Below are positions 53,626 through 63,205 of a DNA stretch of 64,000 nucleotides, piece after piece. The DNA is taken from positions 1,116,001-1,180,000 of the forward strand of contig NC_016078.1 in assembly GCF_000230555.1 (NCBI RefSeq), given 5' to 3'. The DNA comes from Pelagibacterium halotolerans B2. Its GTDB lineage: Bacteria > Pseudomonadota > Alphaproteobacteria > Rhizobiales > Devosiaceae. Numbering within the stretch: position 1 is the first letter of the stretch; each line of letters opens with the position of its first letter. The position numbers and the translations under genes are program-made. Under the pieces are notes generated by a model. It worked only from the letters and a program-made list of their open reading frames with translations, was not told the DNA's origin and made no database searches.

Positions 53626-53645
53626 ATTTCCGATACGAAATATAG
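53626..53645. promoter_or_regulatory. Operator-like inverted repeat, site 1
   Basis: ATATTTC (53626-53632) and GAAATAT (53639-53645) are exact inverse complements with a 6-nt spacer. The minus strand reads TATCGGAAATAT here, the same 12-mer as at 53809-53820. It overlaps the -10 box of the reductase promoter. Confidence 0.6.
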
Positions 53646-53670
53646 ATTGATTTCCAACCAACGTGCAAGA
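53641..53670 (-). promoter_or_regulatory. Possible promoter of the reductase-XRE-racemase operon
   Basis: On the minus strand TTGCAC (53670-53665) and TATATT (53646-53641) are separated by 18 bp, about 36 nt before the GTG at 53605. Confidence 0.5.
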
Positions 53671-53783
53671 GGGCGAAATTCGACGTCGTGCTTTAAGGGG
53701 ATACGCATAACATGCCCAAAATTTAGGCTGTTAGCACGTAATTTCGTCAAATCTGGATTGGTAAAAAAGTTGGAATTGGTCGA

Positions 53784-53811
53784 TTGACAGTGCAAAAGAT
53801 GCATGTACTAT
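53784..53811 (+). promoter_or_regulatory. Probable promoter of the peptide ABC/hydantoinase operon
   Basis: A consensus TTGACA (53784-53789) and TACTAT (53806-53811) are separated by 16 bp, about 108 nt before the binding-protein start. Confidence 0.65.
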
Positions 53812-53827
53812 CGGAAATATAGTTTCC
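53809..53827. promoter_or_regulatory. Operator-like motif, site 2
   Basis: TATCGGAAATAT (53809-53820) begins inside the -10 box and continues as GGAAA-TATAG-TTTCC (53813-53827), an inverted repeat. It shares its 12-mer with site 1. Confidence 0.6.
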
Positions 53828-53918
53828 TTTAGGTGCACTCTTGAGGGGCGTTGAGGGTGCGCAGCGTAGCGATACGCACATGTCATCAATGACGCCCGCA
53901 TATCGAAAGGACATTCGA

Positions 53919-55505
53919 ATGCGCATCGGAAACATCGGAAAATTGTCGCTTGTCGCGGGGCTGCTTTCGTCTCTCGCCATAGTGGCGTCGCCAGCGCTGG
54001 GACAGAACTCGGAGCTGGTGGTCAACAGTGCGGTCGCGCCGAGTACGCTCGATCCAGCCTGGGCCTGCGGATTGCAGGAAATCAGCTTCCTCCAGAATTT
54101 CTATGTACGCCTTACCCAGTACGGAACGGCGGAAGGTCCTGAGGGTACCCGCGTTGTCGATTATTCGACAGTGGAGCCGTATCTCGCCGAGTCCTGGGAG
54201 GTCAGCGATGACGGGCTGGTTTACACCTTCCACCTCAAGGACGGTTATACATTCGAGGGCGGCGCGCCGGTCGATGCCGAGGCAGTGCGCTATTCGCTGC
54301 AGCGCGTCCTCGACATGGCCGGTTGCGGGCGCTTCTTTCTGACTGACGGGCACATCGACCCGGTCATCATCGATGCGATCGAGGTCGTCGATCCGCTCAC
54401 TCTGACCATCACGCTCAATAAGCCCAACGGCAACATGCTGGGCGATCTGGCGACCCACGCGGCGTCGATCGTCGATCCGTCGGTCGTTGAAGCCAATGGT
54501 GGCGTGGTCGCGGGGCAGCCCAACGAATTCATGGCCGCTAACGTGACCGAGTCCGGCCCGTTCCTGCTTGAAGCCTACTCCGCCAATCAGAGTGCGCGCA
54601 TGGTAGCGAACCCCGAGTTTGCGGGAGAGGCCCCGGCGTCGGATGCGATCAGCGTCAACTGGATCACGGCGGCACCCACCCTGCTGTTGCAGGCGCGCAC
54701 AGGGCAGGCCGATATCACCTTTGGCCTGGCCAAGCAGGCGGTTACAACGTTGGCCGGCAACGAGGGCACGCGTGCGATTGCCTATACCAATCCGTTCGTG
54801 CAGCAGATGATGTTGCCGAACACCAAGGCGCCCTGGGATAATCCGCTGTTTCGCGAGGCTGTTGCCCATGCCGTGCCCTACGAGGACATCGTGGAGCGTG
54901 TCGCCTATGGTTATGGCACGCTTTATTACGGCCCAATTCCCCCCAGCCTTCCCGGATACAATGCCGAACTGAGCCAGCCCATCCCCTTCGATCTTGATCG
55001 CGCCAGAGAACTGATCGCCGAAAGCGGCGTGGCTACGCCTGTCGAAATCGAGGTGATGATCCAGGAGGGCGATGCGACCCAGCAGCAGTTGGCGACAGTG
55101 CTCCAGAGCACATGGGCTGACCTCGGTATCAACCTCAACATTCGCGTGGCACCGGCCGCCGAATTCCAGGATCTCTCGCAGGGCCATCAGGTCCAGTCCC
55201 TGATGCGGCTCGATGGGCCGGGCGTATTCGAAGTCGGCTACTATTGGGGCTACGACGCCATTTGCGACAACTCCAACAATCTCACCGAATATTGCAACCC
55301 CGAAGTCGACGAACTGGTCGATCAATTGCGCGCTTCATCGGATGAGGCAGAGCGTCAGGCGATCATGGACCAGGTGACCGAAATCTGGCGGTCGGAATAT
55401 CCCAAGATCCTGTTTTTCGAGGACCAGCCGGTCGTCGTGCTGAGCGATGCGGTGACCGAGTTCACGTTCTCGCCGCTGCCCGACTATCGCTATTGGGCAA
55501 AATAG
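53919..55505 (+). CDS. Peptide/nickel-type ABC transporter binding protein (DppA family)
   Basis: This 528-residue family-5 binding protein has a signal peptide (cleavage near ALGQN) and the pattern APSTLDPAW, followed by LAESWEVSDDGLVYTFHLKDG. Ligands of this family are peptides, opines, nickel chelates or cyclic amides. The ATG at 53919 was chosen for AAAGGAC upstream and the signal peptide. It heads an operon with hydantoinase and DppBCDF genes. Confidence 0.92.
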   Translation: MRIGNIGKLSLVAGLLSSLAIVASPALGQNSELVVNSAVAPSTLDPAWACGLQEISFLQNFYVRLTQYGTAEGPEGTRVVDYSTVEPYLAESWEVSDDGLVYTFHLKDGYTFEGGAPVDAEAVRYSLQRVLDMAGCGRFFLTDGHIDPVIIDAIEVVDPLTLTITLNKPNGNMLGDLATHAASIVDPSVVEANGGVVAGQPNEFMAANVTESGPFLLEAYSANQSARMVANPEFAGEAPASDAISVNWITAAPTLLLQARTGQADITFGLAKQAVTTLAGNEGTRAIAYTNPFVQQMMLPNTKAPWDNPLFREAVAHAVPYEDIVERVAYGYGTLYYGPIPPSLPGYNAELSQPIPFDLDRARELIAESGVATPVEIEVMIQEGDATQQQLATVLQSTWADLGINLNIRVAPAAEFQDLSQGHQVQSLMRLDGPGVFEVGYYWGYDAICDNSNNLTEYCNPEVDELVDQLRASSDEAERQAIMDQVTEIWRSEYPKILFFEDQPVVVLSDAVTEFTFSPLPDYRYWAK

Positions 55506-55526
55506 ACTTTCCAGGAGAAAGAACGA

Positions 55527-57548
55527 ATGGCAACGCGTATTGGTGTCGATATTGGCGGCACGTTCACTGACCTCGTCTATTTCGACGAGCGGACGGGCAA
55601 GACGGCTGAAGGCAAGGTCCCCACAGTGCCTTCCGCGCCAGAGGAGGGGGTCGTGCACGCGATCACCAGCCATGTACCTCAGGATATCATCGAGGAAGCC
55701 GAGTTCTTTCTCCACGGAACCACAGTCGGCCTCAACGCTCTTCTGGAGCGTCGGGGCGCCAAAGTGGGCCTGATCACCACCACCGGCTTCCGCGACGTGC
55801 TCGAAATTCGTCGCGGCGACCGGGCCGAAATGTACAATCTTTTCTGGAAGCAGACCGAACCCCTGGTGCCCCGACGCCTGCGACTTGAGGTGGATGGGCG
55901 CATGCTGGGCAATGGCACCGAGTACCGGCCCCTCGATGAGGGCACCGTAAGGGTTGCCGCGAAAAAACTGATCGCCGAAGGTGTCGATGCGGTCGCGGTC
56001 AGCCTGATCAACGCCTACGCAAATCCCGATCATGAACTGGCCGTCGAACGTGTGTTGCGCGACGAAGGTTTTGAGGGCGGCATTTCGCTATCGCACAAGA
56101 TATCGGGTGAATACCGCGAGTATGAACGCACCTCGACGACCTGTATCGATGCGTTTGTGCGTGGCCGCATGTCGAACTATCTGCGCCGTCTCGATGGCCG
56201 GTTGCGTGAACTCGGCTTCAAGGGCACATCGCTGATCACCCGGTCCGGCTCCGGTTCGATGACTTTTGCCGAGGCTGAGGATCGCCCGTTCGAGACCATA
56301 ATGTCCGGTCCGGTCGGCGGTGCGCAGGGGGCCAGTGAACTGGCTAGGATGCTCGGCATCAAGGCTTTGGTGACCGCTGATGTTGGTGGAACCAGCTTCG
56401 ATACGGCCCTGGTGATCGACGGCCAGCCCCAGGTGCTGTTCGAGGGCATGATCGACAACATGCCGATCCAGAGCCCCTGGGTGGATGTCCGCTCGATCGG
56501 GTCTGGCGGCGGCTCGATTGCCCACATCGATCCGGGCGGCCTCATGCGGGTCGGACCGCGGTCGGCCGGCGCCGTGCCGGGGCCTGCCTGCTACGGCAAG
56601 GGTGGCACCGAACCGGCGATGACCGACGCCGCAGCCTGGCTGGGAATGCTCGGGCCGGGCGATCTGGCCGCCGGTATTCATCTCGATATCGAAAAAGCCA
56701 GATCAGCGCTCGAGGCGGTCGGCACTCATATCGGCCAGGATGTTGAGGCGACTGCTGCGGGGGTGATGCGCATATCCTCGGCGGCGATGGCCAATGCCAT
56801 GCGTGAGATCTCGCTCGATCAGGGTCTCGACCCGCGCACCATCACCCTTGTGCCTTTCGGCGGTGCCGGACCTCTGATGGGTACGCTTCTGGCAGACGAG
56901 CTCGAAATGAACCATGTCGTGATCCCGCCTCTGGCAGGGAATTTCTCGGCTTGGGGTCTTTTGGGAGCCGACATGGTGCAGTCAGCCGCCCGCACCCGCG
57001 TAATCGACTTCGTTCCCGGCGCTCTGGAAGAGGTGAATGGCGTTCTGGACGAACTTTTTGCAACGCTGACGGAGCGCAGCGCGGCCCACGCCAACCATGC
57101 TGTGCGGTCGGCAAGGCTGGATCTCCGCTACAAGGGGCAGGAGCACACACTCTCGATCGAGGTGGCGGTGAAGGATGGCGCGGTTAGCGAGGACGAAAAG
57201 ATCATCCTCGAGCGGTTTGTCGCCGAGTATGCGCGCACATTCGGCGGCACCATGAACCAGGACGTTGAACTGGTTTCAGTGCGGGCCAGCACGACGGTAC
57301 CGCTGCCGCGCCGCGACCTGAGCTACGCGCCCAGGCATCCGGACGGCAAGGACGATCGCGTCATGGACGTCTATTCGTTCGAAACCAAGGCGCGCGTGCC
57401 GTTCAGGATCATTCCCCGGAGCACGATTTCGGGCAGGGTCAAGGGCCCGGCGATCATAACGGAAGAAACGACGACGACTTATGTCGACGTTCAATGGACA
57501 ATCTCGAACGGCAAGGCGGGCGAGATCATTTTGGAGCGGACCCACTGA
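55527..57548 (+). CDS. hyuA: Hydantoinase/oxoprolinase subunit A
   Basis: The 673-residue protein has an actin-like ATPase fold: IGVDIGGTFTDLVYFDE at the N-terminus (Hydant_A_N), the hydantoinase A core with SGPVGGAQGASELAR and TADVGGTSFDTALV (about 260-490), and the C-terminal domain. With subunit B it catalyses ATP-dependent ring opening of hydantoins, 5-oxoproline or related cyclic amides. AGGAG precedes the ATG. Subunit B starts 1 nt after its stop. Confidence 0.93.
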   Translation: MATRIGVDIGGTFTDLVYFDERTGKTAEGKVPTVPSAPEEGVVHAITSHVPQDIIEEAEFFLHGTTVGLNALLERRGAKVGLITTTGFRDVLEIRRGDRAEMYNLFWKQTEPLVPRRLRLEVDGRMLGNGTEYRPLDEGTVRVAAKKLIAEGVDAVAVSLINAYANPDHELAVERVLRDEGFEGGISLSHKISGEYREYERTSTTCIDAFVRGRMSNYLRRLDGRLRELGFKGTSLITRSGSGSMTFAEAEDRPFETIMSGPVGGAQGASELARMLGIKALVTADVGGTSFDTALVIDGQPQVLFEGMIDNMPIQSPWVDVRSIGSGGGSIAHIDPGGLMRVGPRSAGAVPGPACYGKGGTEPAMTDAAAWLGMLGPGDLAAGIHLDIEKARSALEAVGTHIGQDVEATAAGVMRISSAAMANAMREISLDQGLDPRTITLVPFGGAGPLMGTLLADELEMNHVVIPPLAGNFSAWGLLGADMVQSAARTRVIDFVPGALEEVNGVLDELFATLTERSAAHANHAVRSARLDLRYKGQEHTLSIEVAVKDGAVSEDEKIILERFVAEYARTFGGTMNQDVELVSVRASTTVPLPRRDLSYAPRHPDGKDDRVMDVYSFETKARVPFRIIPRSTISGRVKGPAIITEETTTTYVDVQWTISNGKAGEIILERTH

Positions 57549-57549
57549 T

Positions 57550-59274
57550 ATGGCAAAGAGACACGAACCAGTCGTCCACAATGCGGGCAAGTTCGGCCGG
57601 ATGACCGAAACCAGGGCCGATCCGATCACCACCGAAGTGATCCGTCACGCGCTCAATTCCGCGGCAAATCAGATGAAGCGGGCGCTGATCCGCACCTCGT
57701 TCTCGCCGATTATCTACGAAGTCCTCGACTTTGCCGTGGCCATCTACGACAAGGAAATCCGGCTTCTTTCCCAGGCGCCATCGCTTCCGATGTTCATGGG
57801 CACGCTGTCCTTCTGCATCAAGGAAGCGGTCAAGGCCAATGGCGGACCCGAAACCCTCAATCCGGGCGACGCCCTGATCTACAACTGGCCCTTCGGCACT
57901 GGCTCGCACCCTCAGGACATGGTCATCATCATGCCGGTGTTCTTCAACGATGAAGAGTTGATCGGTTATACCGCGATCAAGGGCCATTGGCTCGATATCG
58001 GCGCCAAGGACCCGTACTGCACCGATACGACGGACGTCTTCCAGGAAGGCGTGATTTTCCCGGGGGTCAAGATCTACAGGGAAGGTGTCCTCAATGAGGA
58101 TATCTTCCGCATGATCATGGCCAATACCCGCGTTCCCCAAATGGTGCGGGGCGATCTCGACGCGCAGGTCACCGGTTGTCGGGTCGGTGTCAAATCGCTC
58201 CTCGAGGTCGTCGAGCGCTTCGGGCTTGAAACCTATCGCGCGGCAGTCGACGATATGTTCGACCACGGTGAACGCATCGTGCGGTCCTATTTCGAGAAGA
58301 TTCCCGACGGCCGCTATGTCGGCAAGGGCGAGATGGACAATAATGGTGTCACCAAGGATCGCATCCCCTTCGAGATCGTGCTCGAGGTCAAGGGTTCGGA
58401 CGTGGTTCTCGACTTTTCCGGCGTGCCCGACGAGCAGGTCGGACCGACCAACTCGCCGCTTCCCACGACGATTTCGGCCAGCCGCGTCGCCATCACCATG
58501 CTGGCGGGCTATGGCGAGGCGCCCCATGAGGGCCATTTCCGCGCCCTTAAGGTCATCACCCGCCCCGGATCGATGTTCGATCCCCTGCCGCCGGCGCCGT
58601 CCTTCATCTATGGCTGGCCAGGATTGCAGTCCATTGAGGTGATCTACAACGCTGTGGCCAATGCCATGCCCAAGGCCGTTCCGGCTCAGTCGGGTGGCTG
58701 CATCTGTTCGCTGGTCGCCTGGGGATTGCGCGAAGAAAACCGGGAGCCCTGGGCCGACGGCACGCCCTTGCCCACGGGGCAGGGGGCCTGGGACGGAGGT
58801 GATGGCGGCATCATGCTTCACATCGCCGAATCCGCGACCCGCTTCACACCGGCCGAGGTTTGGGAGCAGCGCAACCCCTGGATCGTCGAACAACTGGCAT
58901 TGGCCGACGATTCTGTCGGGCCGGGAAAGTGGCGCGGCGGTCCGGGGCTCAATCTCGATATCCGCATGACCGAGGATACCCTGATTACAACAGTGTTCGA
59001 ACGGTCCCTCAACGCCCCTTGGGGTCTGTTGGGTGGCAAGGAAGCACGGCCGAACAATTGCTACGCACAGATGCCGGATGGTGAAGTGCATTCGATCGCC
59101 AAATCGACGCACTTCCACATGCCAAAGGACTCCATTCTGCAAATGAAGACCGGCGGGGGCGGTGGCTATGGTGATCCGTCCGAACGCCCAATCGAAAGTG
59201 TCCAGCGCGATGTCGAGGATGGCTACATGACCGAGGCTTATGCCCGGAAGCATTATCCTCACGCTTTCGCCTGA
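57550..59274 (+). CDS. hyuB: Hydantoinase/oxoprolinase subunit B
   Basis: The 574-residue protein is typical HyuB: DPITTEVIRHALNSAANQMKR near the start, DGGDGGIMLHIAESATRF in the middle and GGGGGYGDPSERP at the C-terminus. It forms the active complex with HyuA. It starts at ATG 57550, so translation is coupled to hyuA. Confidence 0.93.
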   Translation: MAKRHEPVVHNAGKFGRMTETRADPITTEVIRHALNSAANQMKRALIRTSFSPIIYEVLDFAVAIYDKEIRLLSQAPSLPMFMGTLSFCIKEAVKANGGPETLNPGDALIYNWPFGTGSHPQDMVIIMPVFFNDEELIGYTAIKGHWLDIGAKDPYCTDTTDVFQEGVIFPGVKIYREGVLNEDIFRMIMANTRVPQMVRGDLDAQVTGCRVGVKSLLEVVERFGLETYRAAVDDMFDHGERIVRSYFEKIPDGRYVGKGEMDNNGVTKDRIPFEIVLEVKGSDVVLDFSGVPDEQVGPTNSPLPTTISASRVAITMLAGYGEAPHEGHFRALKVITRPGSMFDPLPPAPSFIYGWPGLQSIEVIYNAVANAMPKAVPAQSGGCICSLVAWGLREENREPWADGTPLPTGQGAWDGGDGGIMLHIAESATRFTPAEVWEQRNPWIVEQLALADDSVGPGKWRGGPGLNLDIRMTEDTLITTVFERSLNAPWGLLGGKEARPNNCYAQMPDGEVHSIAKSTHFHMPKDSILQMKTGGGGGYGDPSERPIESVQRDVEDGYMTEAYARKHYPHAFA

Positions 59275-59342
59275 GCCCATCAGCAGGAGCGCGGCGGACC
59301 CTCCGCGCTCCTGGAACGACAATTGTTGAGAGGACGGATTTG

Positions 59343-60188
59343 GTGCGACGATTTCTTGCCCGACTGGCCCATGACCGGGAACTGTTCTTTGGAGTGACCA
59401 TCCTCGGCGTCATCGTGTTCCTCGCACTCTTCGGCCGCCTGCTATGGCCCCTGGATCCGCTCCGGGTCGATATCCTCAACTCCCTGATGCCCCCGAGCCC
59501 GGAGCACCCGATGGGCACGGACGATGTCGGGCGCGATGTCTTCGCACGCTTCATCCAGGGCGCGCAGGTCTCGATCGGTGTTGCCATCGGGGTCACAATC
59601 GCCGGAACGCTGATCGGGGGCACTCTTGGCCTCCTTGCCGGACTTGTGGGCGGATGGTTCGATGCGGTCATCTCGCGCGTCATGGATGCCATCCTGGCTT
59701 TTCCACCGCTCATTCTCGCCATGGCCGTTGCCATTGGCCTCGGCCCGGGCGTTGTTTCGGCCGCTATCGGGGTGATCCTGGCCGCCATACCCTGGTATTT
59801 CCGGTTGTTGCGCAGCGAGGTCTTGCGGTTGCGCACTCTGATGTATGTGGAATCCGCTCAGGCTCTTGGCGCTTCGAACCTGCGCCTGATCCGGCTTCAT
59901 ATCCTGCCCCAGACGACGTCGACCATTTTTATCCAGGCCTCCTCGGTCTTCAGTTTTTCCATCCTGACACTCGCTGCCCTCGGTTTTGTGGGGCTTGGTA
60001 TTCAGCCTCCGGTCCCCGAATGGGGGACCATGATCACCGAAGGGCTCGCCTTCGCACTGACCGGGCAATGGTGGCTCGGCTTTTTCCCCGGCCTGGGTAT
60101 CTTCATGCTCGCGGTATCGGCCAATCTGATTGCCGACAGGCTGCGTGACATTTACGACCCCAAGTCGGGCGCGCGACTGTCAATCTAG
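59343..60188 (+). CDS. Peptide-type ABC permease (DppC family)
   Basis: The protein of about 281 residues has five or six TM helices, the DppC N-terminal HPMGTDDVGRDVFARFIQG motif and the ATPase-contact EAA-type loop ESAQALGASNLRLIRLHILPQ. The start is GTG 59343 or TTG 59340, with GAGGA upstream. The C-type permease precedes the B-type gene, the reverse of the usual dppBC order. Confidence 0.9.
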   Translation: MRRFLARLAHDRELFFGVTILGVIVFLALFGRLLWPLDPLRVDILNSLMPPSPEHPMGTDDVGRDVFARFIQGAQVSIGVAIGVTIAGTLIGGTLGLLAGLVGGWFDAVISRVMDAILAFPPLILAMAVAIGLGPGVVSAAIGVILAAIPWYFRLLRSEVLRLRTLMYVESAQALGASNLRLIRLHILPQTTSTIFIQASSVFSFSILTLAALGFVGLGIQPPVPEWGTMITEGLAFALTGQWWLGFFPGLGIFMLAVSANLIADRLRDIYDPKSGARLSI

Positions 60189-60198
60189 GAGCGGCCAG

Positions 60199-61200
60199 AT
60201 GATAAACTTTCTTCTTGGACGTATCGGGTCCGCCCTCATTACCGTCTTCGGGGCTTCGATACTGGCCTTCGTCGTTCTGCGTGCCGTGCCAACCAACCCG
60301 GCCCGCCTGATCGCCGGCCCCTTCGCCAATGACGAAGTGATAGCTGCCATCACGACCCAACTCGGTCTCAATAAACCCCTTGTCGTGCAGTATTTCGATT
60401 ATGTCGTTTCGTTCTTCTCGGGCGATTGGGGTTTTTCCTACAGTGCCGGCCAGCCGGTTCTGTCCCAGATTGTCCAGCGCCTGCCTGCCAGCGCCGAACT
60501 CGCGCTTTATGCTTTCGCTTTTGCCTTTGTCGGCGCGGTGCTTCTTACTGTTCTGGTGAGCTTTCTCAAATCGAAATGGCTCGATGGGCTGTTGCGGCTC
60601 TTTTCCTTTATCAGTGTCGGAATTCCCCCATTCTGGTTGGCACTGTTGTTCCTGATGGTGTTTTTCGAACAACTGGGCTGGTTTCCCGGGCCCGTGGGGC
60701 GTGGCCCGGCACCCGCCGATATCCGCACCGGATTTTATACGTTCGACTATCTTCTGGCGGGCAATCTGACCGGATTTTCGACGGCATTCCATCATCTGGC
60801 ACTTCCAGCTCTGGCGCTGGCGCTCGGGCCACTGGGGTATCTGGTGCGCCTTTTGCGGGCCAACCTGCTCGACGTCGTCAGTGAACCCTTCGTCACCGTC
60901 CTGCACGCCAAGGGGGTGGCGCCGATCTCGACCCATTTCCAGCACATCCTGCCCAATGCCTTCCTCCCCACGCTAACGGCCGGCGGGCTTATCCTCGCCC
61001 AGCTTTTGGGGGGCAGCGTGCTTGTCGAGCGGATTTTCGTCTGGCCCGGCATCGGCACGCTGGTGATCGATGGCATCCTGCGCCAGGACTATGCGGTGGT
61101 GCAGGCATTCATCATGCTCAGCGCCATCATCTATATCGGCGTCAATCTGCTGGTCGACATTCTCTACGGCTATGTCGATCCGCGCGTGCGCAGGAGTTGA
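60199..61200 (+). CDS. Peptide-type ABC permease (DppB family)
   Basis: This 333-residue protein has six TM helices. It has the DppB opening ([20 protein letters not shown]), [18 protein letters not shown] and the EAA-type loop [24 protein letters not shown] precedes the ATG at 60199. Confidence 0.9.
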   Translation: MINFLLGRIGSALITVFGASILAFVVLRAVPTNPARLIAGPFANDEVIAAITTQLGLNKPLVVQYFDYVVSFFSGDWGFSYSAGQPVLSQIVQRLPASAELALYAFAFAFVGAVLLTVLVSFLKSKWLDGLLRLFSFISVGIPPFWLALLFLMVFFEQLGWFPGPVGRGPAPADIRTGFYTFDYLLAGNLTGFSTAFHHLALPALALALGPLGYLVRLLRANLLDVVSEPFVTVLHAKGVAPISTHFQHILPNAFLPTLTAGGLILAQLLGGSVLVERIFVWPGIGTLVIDGILRQDYAVVQAFIMLSAIIYIGVNLLVDILYGYVDPRVRRS

Positions 61201-61204
61201 GGCC

Positions 61205-62218
61205 ATGACCAATCCCGCTGCAATGCCGCTGCTTGAGGTGGAGGGCCTCAAAACCTCGTTTGCGACCCCAAGAGGAACCGTGCGCAGTGTCGACGACGTG
61301 TCGTTTGCTATTCCCGCCGGCAAAACCCTCGGTGTCGTCGGGGAATCCGGTTCCGGAAAATCGGTGACATCGCTGTCCATCATGCGCCTCGTCGGACGCG
61401 GTGGCGGCAGCATCGACGGAGGGACGATCCGGCTCAACAAACCCGGCACGCCGGGTATCGATATCCGGGCTCTCGATGAAAAGGCCATGCGCGCGGTCCG
61501 CGGCAACGACGTCGCGATGATCTTTCAGGAACCCATGACCAGTCTCGACCCGGTCTGGTCGATCGGAGCGCAGATCATGGAGGCCATTAGGCTTCACCAG
61601 AAATTGTCGAAGAGGGAAGCTCGAGAGAAGGCCATCGAAATGCTGCGGCTGGTGGGCATTCCAGCACCCGAGAGCCGGGTCGACGATTTCCCCCATCAGC
61701 TCTCGGGAGGCATGCGCCAAAGAGTGATGATCGCCATTGCGCTATCGTGCCGGCCCTCTCTGTTGATCGCCGACGAGCCGACGACGGCGCTCGATGTGAC
61801 CATTCAGGCCCAGATTCTCGATCTCATCCGCCGCCTCCAGAAAGAGATCGGCATGTCGGTATTGTTCATCACCCACAATCTCGGCGTTGTGGCGGAAATC
61901 GCCGATCGCGTGGCGGTGATGTATGCGGGCCAGGTGGTCGAGGAAGGACCGGTGCGCACGATATTTTCCACCCCCCGCCACCCCTATACGGTGGGCCTGC
62001 TCAAATCCATTCCCAATCCGGGTGTGAGGTCCACATCGCGCAAGCTCGAGACGATCGGCGGCACACCACCCGATCCCCTGGATTTGCCGAAAGGCTGCCG
62101 GTTCGCGCCGCGCTGCCCGCTGGCCATTGATGCCTGTCGCGAGGTGCCGCCGCCCTTGTTTGACGTGGGCGCCGATCACGGCGCGCGATGTATCCGTTGG
62201 CAGGAGGTCACTCAATGA
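61205..62218 (+). CDS. Peptide-type ABC ATPase (DppD family)
   Basis: The 337-residue ATPase has Walker A GESGSGKS (about 46-53), signature LSGGMRQRV, Walker [13 protein letters not shown] and the C-terminal oligopeptide-ABC region with [10 protein letters not shown], whose Cys may bind an iron-sulfur cluster as in DppD. AGGAG precedes the ATG at 61205. It overlaps the next gene by 4 nt. Confidence 0.92.
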   Translation: MTNPAAMPLLEVEGLKTSFATPRGTVRSVDDVSFAIPAGKTLGVVGESGSGKSVTSLSIMRLVGRGGGSIDGGTIRLNKPGTPGIDIRALDEKAMRAVRGNDVAMIFQEPMTSLDPVWSIGAQIMEAIRLHQKLSKREAREKAIEMLRLVGIPAPESRVDDFPHQLSGGMRQRVMIAIALSCRPSLLIADEPTTALDVTIQAQILDLIRRLQKEIGMSVLFITHNLGVVAEIADRVAVMYAGQVVEEGPVRTIFSTPRHPYTVGLLKSIPNPGVRSTSRKLETIGGTPPDPLDLPKGCRFAPRCPLAIDACREVPPPLFDVGADHGARCIRWQEVTQ

Positions 62219-63195
62219 ATGCGAATACGCCCCTGCTGGCCGTCAGCCATCTCTCCAAACGCTTTCCGGTCAAGGGCCGGCCTTTTTCGCGCGAGAAGCG
62301 CCAGGTTCACGCCGTCGACGATGTGAGCTTTACCATAGCCCGCGGCGAAGTCGTCGGGCTCGTTGGGGAGTCGGGGTCGGGCAAGACAACGATCGGGCGC
62401 ACCATAATGCGGCTGACCGACCCTACCGAGGGCGCGATCGTTTACGAAGGCACCGACATTGCCGGGCTTCCCGGGCGCGAAATGATGGCGTTCCGGCGCA
62501 AGATCCAGATGGTGTTTCAGGACCCTTTCGCCAGTCTCAACCCACGTCGGAAGGTGGGTGAACTGATCGCGGAGGGCATGGAAATCCATGGCATCGGTAC
62601 CCGCAGAGAGCGCATGGCCGAGGTGGCGCGGCTGCTCGACCTCGTCGGCCTTCCCACCGACGCCGCCCAGCGGTTTCCGCACGAATTTTCCGGTGGTCAG
62701 CGCCAGCGCATCGGTATCGCCAGGGCGTTGGCTGTTGCGCCGGGCTTTATCGTGGCTGACGAACCGGTTTCGGCTCTTGACGTGTCGGTTCAAGCTCAGG
62801 TGCTCAACCTCTTGCAGGACCTGAAGGATCAACTCGGTCTCACAATTCTTTTCATCGCTCACGATCTGGCCGTGGTTGAACATTTTTGCGACCGGGTGAT
62901 CGTCATGTATCTGGGGCGCATCATGGAGATCGCCCCGCGCGACCGGCTCTACGCATCTCCCAAGCATCCCTATACCGAAGCGCTGCTGTCGGCGGCTCCG
63001 GCACCGGACCCGGACAGGCAGGGCAACCGGATCGTTTTGGAGGGAGACATCCCGAGCCCCATCAATCCGCCTTCGGGGTGCGTGATGAGAACACGCTGCC
63101 GTTACGCGCTTCCCGAATGCGCGCAAATCCGCCCGGAACTGCGTGAGGTTGCGCCCGGCCACCTCAAGGCCTGCATCCGCGACGATATCCTCTGA
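62215..63195 (+). CDS. Peptide-type ABC ATPase (DppF family)
   Basis: The 326-residue ATPase has Walker [11 protein letters not shown]-loop [13 protein letters not shown], signature FSGGQRQRI, Walker [12 protein letters not shown] and the C-terminal [15 protein letters not shown] segment. It starts at ATG 62215, overlapping the DppD stop, and completes the importer. Confidence 0.92.
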   Translation: MNANTPLLAVSHLSKRFPVKGRPFSREKRQVHAVDDVSFTIARGEVVGLVGESGSGKTTIGRTIMRLTDPTEGAIVYEGTDIAGLPGREMMAFRRKIQMVFQDPFASLNPRRKVGELIAEGMEIHGIGTRRERMAEVARLLDLVGLPTDAAQRFPHEFSGGQRQRIGIARALAVAPGFIVADEPVSALDVSVQAQVLNLLQDLKDQLGLTILFIAHDLAVVEHFCDRVIVMYLGRIMEIAPRDRLYASPKHPYTEALLSAAPAPDPDRQGNRIVLEGDIPSPINPPSGCVMRTRCRYALPECAQIRPELREVAPGHLKACIRDDIL

Positions 63196-63205
63196 AGGTC
63201 CAGCT

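Larger units (their letters stand above)
53606..53918. other. Divergent promoter region with duplicated 12-bp motif
   Basis: No gene lies in these 313 bp. It holds two divergent promoters (minus strand 53641-53670, plus strand 53784-53811). Two copies of TATCGGAAATAT lie in opposite orientation, one at each -10 box. Confidence 0.7.

Noticed and set aside
53886-55325. Minus-strand 479-codon open frame
   Set aside because: It is antisense to the DppA-like binding-protein gene and has no ribosome site or domain.
57526-59322. Minus-strand 598-codon open frame
   Set aside because: It is antisense to hyuB, which has strong family motifs and a coupled start. The antisense frame has no recognisable content.
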